DNA of 13,198 nt, from NCBI GenBank assembly GCA_028691155.1, contig JAQUZV010000035.1:1-13198 (forward strand), in the 5' to 3' direction. The notes beneath the pieces were generated by a model, which ran no database searches, had not been told where the DNA came from, and saw only the letters and a program-made list of their open reading frames with translations. Shown here piece after piece: positions 7,672 through 13,198 of this stretch. Source of the DNA: Victivallales bacterium (GTDB lineage: Bacteria > Verrucomicrobiota > Lentisphaeria > Victivallales > SZUA-371). The first letter of the stretch is position 1. Each line of letters starts with the position of its first letter. A program made the translations under genes and the position numbers.

Positions 7672-8694
7672 ATGGCAGAAAAAATCGGTAACGTTTGGGT
7701 ATTCATCGAGCAGGAAGGCGGTAAAATCGCCGACGTCAGCCTCGAATTAGTCTGTAAGGCCGGCGAACTCGCCCAGCGCCTCGGCGTCAAAGTCGAAGGA
7801 CTGCTGCTCGGCGATAAAATCGCCGGTTGCGTCGATACGCTTTATCATTACGGCTGCGACACCGTTTACCTGGTCGAGGACCCGCGCCTCGAACCGTTCA
7901 CGGTGTTGCCCTACGCCAAAGTCATCATGGACCTGATCAAGGCGCATAAACCGAATATTCTGTTGTTCGGCGCCACGCACAAGGGTCGCGAACTCGGCCC
8001 GCGCCTCGCCTCGGAAAAGCTCGCCGGACTCACCGCCGACTGCACCGACCTGCAGATCGACGATTTCGACGACAAGGTCAATAAAAAGTTCTATAAGGAC
8101 AAGCTGATGCAGATCCGCCCGGCGTTCGGGGGCAATATCATCGCCACCATCGTCAACACCTGGGACGACCCGCAGATGGTCACCGTCCGGGAAGGCGTCA
8201 TGAAGATGACCGCGCCGGATACCTCCCGCAAGGGCAAACTGGTGACGGTGAAACCGGAACTGAGCGATGCCGAAACGGTTATCAAGGTTATCGAACGCAT
8301 CCGGGAAGAAAAAGCCGTCAACCTGAAAGGGGCGCCGATCATCGTGTCCGGCGGCTACGGGGTCGGCACCAAGGAAAACTTCAAGCTCATTTACGACCTG
8401 GCCGAAGCGCTGGGCGGCGAAGTGGGTTCTTCACGCGCCGCGGTCGACGCCGGCTGGATCGATCACGATCACCAGGTGGGACAGACCGGGGTTACCGTAC
8501 GGCCGAAGCTCTACATCGCCTGCGGCATCAGCGGTTCGGTCCAGCACCGTGCCGGGATGGACGAAAGCCTGAAGATCATCGCCATCAACAGCGATCCGAA
8601 CGCGCCGATCTTCTCGGTGGCGCACTACGGGATTGTCGGGGACCTGAACACCGTAATTCCGCTCATGATTAAAGCGTTCAAGGCCAAGGTCTAA
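7672..8694 (+). CDS. etfA: Electron transfer flavoprotein, alpha subunit
   Basis: This 340-residue protein is a standard-length EtfA without an added ferredoxin domain. Residues 1-190 are the N-terminal core (GNVWVFIEQEGGKIADVSLELV). Residues 215-340 are the FAD domain, with SGGYGVGTKENF (226-237), EVGSSRAAVDAGW (250-262), QVGQTGVTV (268-276), YIACGISGSVQH (281-292) and INSDPNAPIFSVAHYGIVGDL (305-325). These bind the alpha-FAD that passes electrons to partner dehydrogenases. One small deviation is AHYGIVGDL, where most family members have ADYGIVGDL. It starts 4 bases after etfB with only a GGGG-type ribosome site, so its translation is probably coupled to etfB. The acyl-CoA dehydrogenase gene follows after 14 bases, which argues for one functional unit. 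Confidence 0.97.
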   Translation: MAEKIGNVWVFIEQEGGKIADVSLELVCKAGELAQRLGVKVEGLLLGDKIAGCVDTLYHYGCDTVYLVEDPRLEPFTVLPYAKVIMDLIKAHKPNILLFGATHKGRELGPRLASEKLAGLTADCTDLQIDDFDDKVNKKFYKDKLMQIRPAFGGNIIATIVNTWDDPQMVTVREGVMKMTAPDTSRKGKLVTVKPELSDAETVIKVIERIREEKAVNLKGAPIIVSGGYGVGTKENFKLIYDLAEALGGEVGSSRAAVDAGWIDHDHQVGQTGVTVRPKLYIACGISGSVQHRAGMDESLKIIAINSDPNAPIFSVAHYGIVGDLNTVIPLMIKAFKAKV

Positions 8695-8708
8695 GGAGGG
8701 CTGTTCCC

Positions 8709-10430
8709 ATGGCAAACTATTTCGCAGACAATAAAGACCTGCAATTCATTTTCGATGATCTCGATCTGGCGGAAGCGGTCGGAGTCAAGGAAAAAAATTA
8801 TGAATTCGCCGGAAAATTCGACCATGCGCCGGTCAATTACGCCGACGCCATCGACAATTACCGCCGCGTCTTGGAAGTAATCGGTGAAATCTGCGCCGAA
8901 AACATCGCCGAACGCTCCCGTACCGTGGACAAGGAAGGACCGCATTTCGCCGACGGCAAGGTCACCTATCATCCGCTGACCCGGAAAAACCTTCAGGACC
9001 TCACCAATGCCGGGGTCATGGGCGTCATGCTGCCCCACGAATACGGCGGGTTGAATTTCCCCAACACCATCTATACCATGATGACCGAAATGGTGTCCCG
9101 TGCCGACGCCAGTTTGCAGAATCTCTTCGGGTTGCAGGATATCGCCGAAACCATCTGCGACTTCGGCAGCGACGAGCAGAAGGCGCAGTACCTGCCGCAC
9201 TTCTCCTCCGGCGAAGTCGACGGTTCCATGGACCTGACCGAACCGGATTCCGGTTCCGACCTCCAGTCGGTCCGGCTCCGCGCCTGGCAGGACAAGGACG
9301 GTCAGTGGTATCTCAACGGGATGAAACGCTTCATCACCAACGGTTGCGCCAAAGTTCACCTGGTGCTGGCCCGTTCGGAAGACGGCAGCAGCGACGGCCG
9401 CGGGTTGTCGATGTTTATCTGCGAAGCCGGCCCCAAACTGGTCGTGCGCCGGATCGAAGACAAGCTCGGGATTCACGGCGTCGCCACCTGCGAGCTGCAG
9501 TATAACGACGTTCCGGCCCAATTGTGCGGCCAACGCCGCCGCGGCCTGACCAAATATGTCATGTCGCTGATGAACGGAGCCCGCGTGGCCATCAGCGCCC
9601 AGGCGCTCGGAGTGGCCGAAGCCGCCTTCCGCGAAGCCCGCAAGTACGCCGGCGAACGCGAACAGTTCAAGAAAAGCATCGACCGGTTCCCGGCCATCTA
9701 CGACATGCTGACCAGCATGAAGGTCCGCATTCAGGCCGCCAGAACCATGCTCTACGCCACCACCCGCGTGGTGGATCTGCGCAACGGCTACGCCAACCTG
9801 ATGGAAAAGCTGCCGGCGGACAAGATCACCCCGGAAATCCGGGAAAAGAGCAAATATTACGGCAAACTGGCCGCGTTGCTGACTCCGATGAGCAAGGCGC
9901 TGTCCACCGAAGTGGCCAACTCGGTGGCTTACGACGGCATTCAGATTCACGGCGGAACCGGCTTCATGCGCGACTTCAATGCCGAACGTTATTACCGCGA
10001 CGCCCGTATCACCAACATCTACGAAGGCACCACCCAATTGCAGGTAGTAGCGGCAATCGGCGGTGTAATCCAACGGGTGATCGAACCGGAACTGCAGCCG
10101 CTCATGCACCTGCCCTATACCGGCAAACTGCAACGGCTGAAAAACAAACTCGATGAAATGCTGGTGCTGCAACGCAAGGCGGTACAGTATATCATCGACC
10201 AGAAAGATACCGAATATCACGACCAGATGGCCCGAAAACTGGTGGAAGTGGAGACCTACATCTACGTCGGTTATCTCATGCTGAAACAGGCGTTAAATGC
10301 GCCGGAACGTGAAGCGTTGGTTGAAAGATACGTCAATGACGCGTATATTGACGCCAAGGCGAAAATCGAAGCGGTGACCAGCGGCGACATGACGGTAATT
10401 GACCGTCATCGCGATATTATCGATTATTGA
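8709..10430 (+). CDS. Acyl-CoA dehydrogenase, long form with C-terminal extension (DmdC-like)
   Basis: This 573-residue flavoprotein oxidises an acyl-CoA to the 2-enoyl-CoA and passes electrons to ETF. Residues about 45-170 are the alpha-helical N-terminal domain. Residues 172-275 are the middle beta domain, with MDLTEPDSGSD (174-184) and WYLNGMKRFITNG (200-212). Residues 280-455 are the C-terminal helical domain, with AYDGIQIHGGTGFMRDFNAE (407-426) and RDARITNIYEGTTQLQ (430-445). Glu439 of IYEGT is the expected catalytic base. Unlike butyryl-CoA dehydrogenases (about 380 residues), it has a roughly 40-residue N-terminal lead and about 120 extra residues at the end, as in the 3-methylmercaptopropionyl-CoA dehydrogenase (DmdC)-like group. 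A strong AAGGAGGG site precedes the ATG. Its place directly behind etfBA makes it the likely partner of that ETF. Chain length and exact substrate cannot be read from the sequence. Confidence 0.95.
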   Translation: MANYFADNKDLQFIFDDLDLAEAVGVKEKNYEFAGKFDHAPVNYADAIDNYRRVLEVIGEICAENIAERSRTVDKEGPHFADGKVTYHPLTRKNLQDLTNAGVMGVMLPHEYGGLNFPNTIYTMMTEMVSRADASLQNLFGLQDIAETICDFGSDEQKAQYLPHFSSGEVDGSMDLTEPDSGSDLQSVRLRAWQDKDGQWYLNGMKRFITNGCAKVHLVLARSEDGSSDGRGLSMFICEAGPKLVVRRIEDKLGIHGVATCELQYNDVPAQLCGQRRRGLTKYVMSLMNGARVAISAQALGVAEAAFREARKYAGEREQFKKSIDRFPAIYDMLTSMKVRIQAARTMLYATTRVVDLRNGYANLMEKLPADKITPEIREKSKYYGKLAALLTPMSKALSTEVANSVAYDGIQIHGGTGFMRDFNAERYYRDARITNIYEGTTQLQVVAAIGGVIQRVIEPELQPLMHLPYTGKLQRLKNKLDEMLVLQRKAVQYIIDQKDTEYHDQMARKLVEVETYIYVGYLMLKQALNAPEREALVERYVNDAYIDAKAKIEAVTSGDMTVIDRHRDIIDY

Positions 10431-10450
10431 TACGTGCCGCGGTCAATAAT
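10389..10450 (+). repeat. Two stem-loops at the acyl-CoA dehydrogenase-rpoZ junction
   Basis: ATGACGGT (10389-10396) pairs perfectly with ACCGTCAT (10402-10409) around 5 bases. ATTATTGA (10423-10430, including the dehydrogenase stop) pairs perfectly with TCAATAAT (10443-10450) around 12 bases. The second stem ends exactly where the rpoZ ribosome site AAGGAG (10451-10456) begins. The arrangement could adjust rpoZ translation or mark an mRNA processing point; there is no T-run, so it is not a terminator. Confidence 0.5.
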
Positions 10451-10466
10451 AAGGAGCAGAAAAAGA

Positions 10467-10715
10467 GTGAATAACAGATATCTGGAAAAAGCGAAAAAAG
10501 TAATAAAAGATCCCAAGATGCTGTCGATCGTTTCCGCCAAGCGGGCGAAACAGCTGGCCATGGGGGCCAGGCCGTTAAGCTATTGCAACAGCGAAAATTA
10601 TATCGACGTGGCATTGCTGGAAATTGCCGAAGGCAAGATTACCGGGGAATTCGGTGAAATCAAGAAGGATGAAGATATCGCCGAAGAAGAAGCCGTCCCC
10701 GGCTTCCTGTCCTGA
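10467..10715 (+). CDS. rpoZ: RNA polymerase omega subunit
   Basis: This 82-residue protein matches omega, the small RNA polymerase subunit that helps fold beta-prime and assemble the enzyme. MNNRYLEKAKKVIKDPKMLS (1-20) is followed by IVSAKRAKQLAMGARPL (21-37), the conserved AKRA-RQL-GARP helix pair, and by YIDVALLEIAEGKI (46-59), the matching D-VALREIAEGKI motif. The tail (EIKKDEDIAEEEAVPG) is acidic. The start is GTG at 10467, with AAGGAG 10 bases before it; a reading from ATG at 10434 would add 11 residues that do not fit the family. It lies 36 bases behind the acyl-CoA dehydrogenase gene and before a strong terminator, so it is probably the last gene of the etf operon. This differs from the common gmk-rpoZ setting. 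Confidence 0.92.
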   Translation: MNNRYLEKAKKVIKDPKMLSIVSAKRAKQLAMGARPLSYCNSENYIDVALLEIAEGKITGEFGEIKKDEDIAEEEAVPGFLS

Positions 10716-10763
10716 CGTTGCCGGTCGGGATTACGTTCGAAAGTGACCTCTCAAGTGTGGCTT

Positions 10764-10817
10764 GCGGCAGCAAAAACAGTTCTGCCGCCCGCAGCGGATA
10801 AAATATCGCGGCGGCAG
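10764..10817 (+). promoter_or_regulatory. Candidate alternative-pairing RNA element
   Basis: GCGGCAG occurs twice (10764-10770 and 10811-10817), and its perfect complement CTGCCGC lies between them (10782-10788). The central arm can therefore pair with either copy but not both, forming an 11-base-loop hairpin or a 22-base-loop hairpin. It sits between rpoZ and the terminator at 10841. This may be an mRNA switch, or simply a GC-rich 3' untranslated structure. Confidence 0.35.
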
Positions 10818-10837
10818 ATGTCGTCTCCGGAGGTCCC

Positions 10838-10885
10838 ATGAAGCCGGACCTTAAGTGTCCGGCTTTTTTTTACCGCAAAAGATAA
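10838..10885 (+). other. Mini-ORF overlapping the terminator (possible leader peptide)
   Basis: GGAGG (10829-10833) is followed by ATG at 10838 and an open frame of 15 codons, MKPDLKCPAFFYRKR, ending in TAA. The whole terminator hairpin and T-run lie inside this frame. The SD-to-ATG spacing is tight (4 bases). A translating ribosome would disrupt the terminator stem. The codons could be accidental, since the Phe and Tyr residues come from the T-run. Confidence 0.2.
10841..10871 (+). terminator. Intrinsic terminator after rpoZ
   Basis: AAGCCGGAC (10841-10849) pairs perfectly with GTCCGGCTT (10857-10865) around a 7-base loop, and the run of eight T (10864-10871) follows. It lies 126 bases past the rpoZ stop and should end the etfB-etfA-acd-rpoZ transcript. 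AGGTCC (10831-10836) just upstream is complementary to GGACCT (10846-10851), which overlaps the terminator's 5' arm, so an anti-terminator form is possible. Confidence 0.9.
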
Positions 10886-11015
10886 TTGCCGCAACATATT
10901 CCGGTCAAATAACCGGATGCGGCACGGGAACCCGGCGCCGGGGGCTGCAACTCCCCTGGAAACAACAGCAAAAAACGGGAAACCCGCCGTCGAAAAACAG
11001 AGGGAGAAACGATCT
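10872..11015 (+). promoter_or_regulatory. Structured leader upstream of purE
   Basis: This gap holds GATAAT (10881-10886), a possible -10 with no good -35 box. It also holds a two-part stem-loop: TGCCGCA (10887-10893) with TGCGGCA (10918-10924), enclosing TCCGGT/ACCGGA (10900-10905/10912-10917). A 12-base perfect palindrome CCCGGCGCCGGG (10931-10942) follows, and GGGG/CCCC (10941-10944/10953-10956) can form another hairpin. It does not match the guanine/adenine riboswitch core I know, so any regulatory role for purE is inference. Confidence 0.35.
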
Positions 11016-11522
11016 ATGTCGCATCCGCTTGTCGCCATTGTCATGGGCAGCAAAAGCGATCTGCCCGCCCTGAAGGGAGCATTCGAATTATTACAGCAAT
11101 TCGACCTGCCATTTGCCGCCCGGGTGATTTCCGCTCATCGGACCCCGGAAATTGCCGCTGAATTTGCCGGCAACGCGGAAAAGAACGGATTCAAAGTTAT
11201 TATCTGCGCCGCCGGAATGGCGGCCCACCTCGGCGGAGTCATGGCGGCTCATACCACCCTTCCGGTCATCGGATTGCCGATGGCCGGCGAACCGTTCAAC
11301 GGTCTCGATGCGCTGCTGGCCACCGTCCAGATGCCGCCGGGAATTCCGGTGGCAACGGTTACCGCCGGAAAGGCGGGGGCCAAAAACGCGGCGCTGTTTG
11401 CCGTCGCCATCCTGGCACTTCAGGATAAGAACCTGGCGGAAAAACTGAAAGCATTCCGCGCCGATCAGACGGCGGCCGTAATTGCCGCCGATATGGAGCT
11501 GCAGTTGGAACTGCAGAAATAG
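11016..11522 (+). CDS. purE: N5-carboxyaminoimidazole ribonucleotide mutase (class I PurE)
   Basis: PurE moves the carboxyl group of N5-CAIR to C4 to make CAIR in purine synthesis, as a cytosolic octamer. The 168-residue length is normal for the bacterial class I enzyme. Visible motifs are VAIVMGSKSDLP (6-17, phosphate loop), VISAHRTPE (37-45, with His41 as the expected general acid/base), AAHLGGVMAAHTTLPVIGLP (69-88) and VQMPPGIPVATV (104-115). The start at 11016 is preferred: AGGGAG lies 10 bases before it, and the protein begins at the family's usual place, whereas a frame from 10917 would add 33 residues. No purK is adjacent, although class I PurE normally depends on PurK, so purK must lie elsewhere. 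The next gene begins 4 bases after the stop, suggesting translational coupling. Confidence 0.96.
   Translation: MSHPLVAIVMGSKSDLPALKGAFELLQQFDLPFAARVISAHRTPEIAAEFAGNAEKNGFKVIICAAGMAAHLGGVMAAHTTLPVIGLPMAGEPFNGLDALLATVQMPPGIPVATVTAGKAGAKNAALFAVAILALQDKNLAEKLKAFRADQTAAVIAADMELQLELQK
11499..11516 (+). repeat. Hairpin at the purE end, before the S41-like start
   Basis: CTGCAGTT and AACTGCAG form perfect 8-base arms separated by two bases. As RNA this would be a 7-pair stem with a 4-base loop. It ends 10 bases before the downstream ATG at 11527, where no clear ribosome site is visible, so it may hold back initiation unless ribosomes arrive from purE. Confidence 0.4.
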
Positions 11523-11526
11523 CGTG

Positions 11527-12465
11527 ATGACGATTCGGGGCTTCCGGTTGACAGCCGGGGTGTTGGGACTGGTAACAACCGTAGGGACGGCGGTCATCGC
11601 CGCCCCCGCGGCACCCCTGCGGCTCGATATTGAAACCATCGACACCAACGGCCGAACGATAACCGCCGTTCCCCGTCCGGAACCGGCCGCCGCCCTGACC
11701 GAGCTTATCGGTCAATTGCAGCAGCACGCCCCGAATTTGCTCCCCCGTTCTCCGGCGGAAACCGACCGGATTCTCCAGGGATTCCTGAACGGCTTCCAGG
11801 CCGGTCTGATTCTGACCCGAACCCCGGCGGCGGCGACACCGACCGATGTCGCCGCACCATCATCATATGCCCCGGTCAGACTGGAGCAGAACCGAATCCT
11901 CTATCTGCGCCTGGATGGTCTTACCCAACCCATCGTCACGGCGGCAGCAACGCAATTGCGGGCGGCGGAAGCCGAGGCGGCAATCCACGCGATCGTCCTG
12001 GACCTGCGACATTGTCGCGGCTACCATTTTGACAACGCCGTATACCTGCTGAGTCTGATCTGTCCGCCGTCCCAGGTCCCGTTATACCGCGCCGGGAACA
12101 AACCGCCACGGGCCACGCAGAAACTCGTAGCCGTACTGCTCGGTCCGGAAACTTCCGGATCGGCGGAATTTCTGATCCAACACCTGAACGACACCAAAAC
12201 CGGGCTGACGCTGGGCGCCGACACCGCCGGAAATCCCTTTCCACGCCGAACGATTCCCCTTTCCTCCGGACGATTTCTGAGTCTGCCGGCCATTCCCTCC
12301 GGCTTCCGTTACCACGCATCGGGAGCGGCAACACCGCTGATTTCGGCGCCACCGCATCCCGTCGCCGACTTCCGCCGCCCGGCAGCAACGGAAATAAAAC
12401 GAGACCCCTGCCTGCAACGCGCCTGTGATCTTGCCATCAGCCTGGTAGAACTCCACCGTAAATAA
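11527..12465 (+). CDS. Secreted S41 (C-terminal-processing) protease-like protein, probably inactive
   Basis: This is a 312-residue protein with a clear signal peptide (residues 1-27, hydrophobic core AGVLGLVTTVGTAVIA, cleavage near APA), so it acts outside the cytosol. Residues 118-255 resemble the S41 catalytic fold: ILYLRLDGLTQ (124-134), AIVLDLRHCRG (155-165), KLVAVLLGPETSGSAEFL (199-216) and LTLGADTAGNPF (227-238). In active CTP proteases the nucleophile is the Ser three residues before the conserved Glu (T-A-S-A-S-E), and the Lys follows T-x-G. Here the Ser position reads Gly211, with Ser210 and Ser212 beside it, and the Lys position reads Asn236. No PDZ domain is seen. It may thus be a degenerate, binding-only homologue, or a tricorn-like variant. 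The start is ATG at 11527 (GTG at 11524 is possible). The beta-lactamase gene follows after 21 bases. Confidence 0.6.
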   Translation: MTIRGFRLTAGVLGLVTTVGTAVIAAPAAPLRLDIETIDTNGRTITAVPRPEPAAALTELIGQLQQHAPNLLPRSPAETDRILQGFLNGFQAGLILTRTPAAATPTDVAAPSSYAPVRLEQNRILYLRLDGLTQPIVTAAATQLRAAEAEAAIHAIVLDLRHCRGYHFDNAVYLLSLICPPSQVPLYRAGNKPPRATQKLVAVLLGPETSGSAEFLIQHLNDTKTGLTLGADTAGNPFPRRTIPLSSGRFLSLPAIPSGFRYHASGAATPLISAPPHPVADFRRPAATEIKRDPCLQRACDLAISLVELHRK

Positions 12466-12486
12466 CAATTTCAATCAAGGACCGCC

Positions 12487-13198
12487 ATGACCAGATTCAT
12501 CGCCGTTGCCGTACTGCTGTACTTCGCCGTTACTTTACCCGGACAGGATCGGAAGGCAACCGCCCCGCAGCAAACTCCGTTCATCAACGAGAATACGGTG
12601 AAGGAAGCGTTGCGGGAATATCAGGCCGCCCTGGTTATTACAACGCTTCCGGACGGCCCCACCTATTGCTATCGGCAACAATTGTGCGAGGAGCCGCTGT
12701 CGCCTTGCTCGACGTTTAAAATCGCCAATCTCTGCTGTGCCGTAGAAAACGGAATTATCGGGTCCGCCGACGATATCCTGCCCTGGGACGGAAAAAAACG
12801 GGTTATCGCCGCGTGGAACCGCGATCTTCCGGTCCGTCAGGCCATGGCGGTCTCGGCCGTACCGCATTTTCAGGCTCTGGCCACCAGAATCGGCACAACC
12901 CGGATGCAGCAGTTTCTCGATCGCATTCATTACGGCAACCGCGATATCTCCAGCGGCATAACCTCCTTCTGGCTGGACGGCAGCCTACGGATTTCAGCCC
13001 GGCAACAGGCCGATGTTCTGACCCGTATACTGACGGGAGAATTGTCGCTCCAACCGGCAACCATCACCATCCTGAAACAGTCGCTCTTCCGGGCTGCCGG
13101 GAAAAAAGGCCGCCTCTACGGGAAAACCGGAACCATGGCGGACACGCCGACCGCGGCACCGTCGCTGGGCTGGTATGTCGGTTGGATCGAGCATGACA
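12487..13198 (+). CDS. Class D (OXA-type) beta-lactamase, truncated by the window end
   Basis: The frame is open from ATG at 12487 to the edge (237 codons). Residues 1-20 are a signal peptide, pointing to the periplasm. All class D hallmarks are present at the right spacing: S75-T-F-K78 (nucleophile Ser and the Lys that is normally carboxylated), WDGKKR (100-105), WNRDLPVRQAM (110-120), S123-A-V125, Y149-G-N151, FWLDGSLRISA (161-171) and K213-T-G215, then LGWYVGWIE (227-235). The offsets from the active Ser (48 to SxV, 74 to YGN, 138 to KTG) equal those of OXA-48. Class D enzymes hydrolyse beta-lactams through an acyl-enzyme. An AAGGA site lies 7 bases before the start. A Cys sits next to the active Ser (PCSTFK). 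Only about the last 30 residues should be missing. Spectrum cannot be predicted. Confidence 0.93.
   Translation, partial: MTRFIAVAVLLYFAVTLPGQDRKATAPQQTPFINENTVKEALREYQAALVITTLPDGPTYCYRQQLCEEPLSPCSTFKIANLCCAVENGIIGSADDILPWDGKKRVIAAWNRDLPVRQAMAVSAVPHFQALATRIGTTRMQQFLDRIHYGNRDISSGITSFWLDGSLRISARQQADVLTRILTGELSLQPATITILKQSLFRAAGKKGRLYGKTGTMADTPTAAPSLGWYVGWIEHD

Noticed and set aside
8691..10220. A 509-codon minus-strand open frame opposite the acyl-CoA dehydrogenase.
   Set aside because: It is a shadow of a clearly coding gene, with low-complexity Gly/Val/His/Phe composition and no domain.
10872..11015. Purine (guanine/adenine) or PRPP-type riboswitch before purE.
   Set aside because: The conserved core sequences of those classes are not seen, although stems are present.
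1..13198. Mobile elements, CRISPR arrays, tRNA or rRNA genes.
   Set aside because: No transposase or integrase, no regularly spaced direct repeats and no tRNA-like cloverleaf were found on reading both strands.

Overview
The window is bacterial chromosome with GC-rich third codon positions. It carries mostly housekeeping and metabolic genes, and I see no tRNA or rRNA gene, insertion sequence or CRISPR array. Signal-peptide-bearing exported proteins and a class D (OXA-type) beta-lactamase suggest a Gram-negative cell. A DCR2-like secreted phosphoesterase together with a clostridial-looking EtfB/EtfA pair would fit an anaerobic or facultative member of the PVC group (for example Lentisphaerota), but no marker here settles the taxonomy.

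Left part, minus strand (1-5680): the start of an exported metallophosphoesterase, cut by the window edge (1-315); an intergenic interval with four stem-loops, one of which looks like an intrinsic terminator pointing the opposite way to both flanking genes (448-516); the disaggregase gene clpB (605-3184); a 343-residue protein whose C-terminal half resembles KpsS/KpsC capsule Kdo transferases (3344-4375); and a stand-alone trpB (4469-5680). A divergent intergenic region (5681-5900) separates trpB from the plus-strand genes and holds a plausible trpB promoter.

Middle part, plus strand (5901-10871): a maltose/galactoside-type O-acetyltransferase, then an AT-rich promoter region, then a compact set etfB-etfA-acyl-CoA dehydrogenase-rpoZ that ends at a textbook terminator (10841-10871). 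EtfB and EtfA form the flavoprotein that exchanges electrons with the acyl-CoA dehydrogenase. EtfB carries a loop of the kind seen in electron-bifurcating ETFs. The dehydrogenase is long (573 residues), with a C-terminal extension as in the DmdC-like group. The RNA polymerase omega subunit rides at the end of this metabolic set, behind two stem-loops.

Right part, plus strand (10872-13198): a structured leader, then purE (class I N5-CAIR mutase), then a secreted S41-protease-like protein that seems to lack the catalytic Lys and possibly the Ser, then a class D beta-lactamase truncated by the window end. The three genes are tightly spaced and look co-transcribed. The least expected items are the beta-lactamase with its degenerate S41-like partner behind purE, and the attenuator-like RNA region between rpoZ and purE. 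No wholly new system is evident from the sequence alone.
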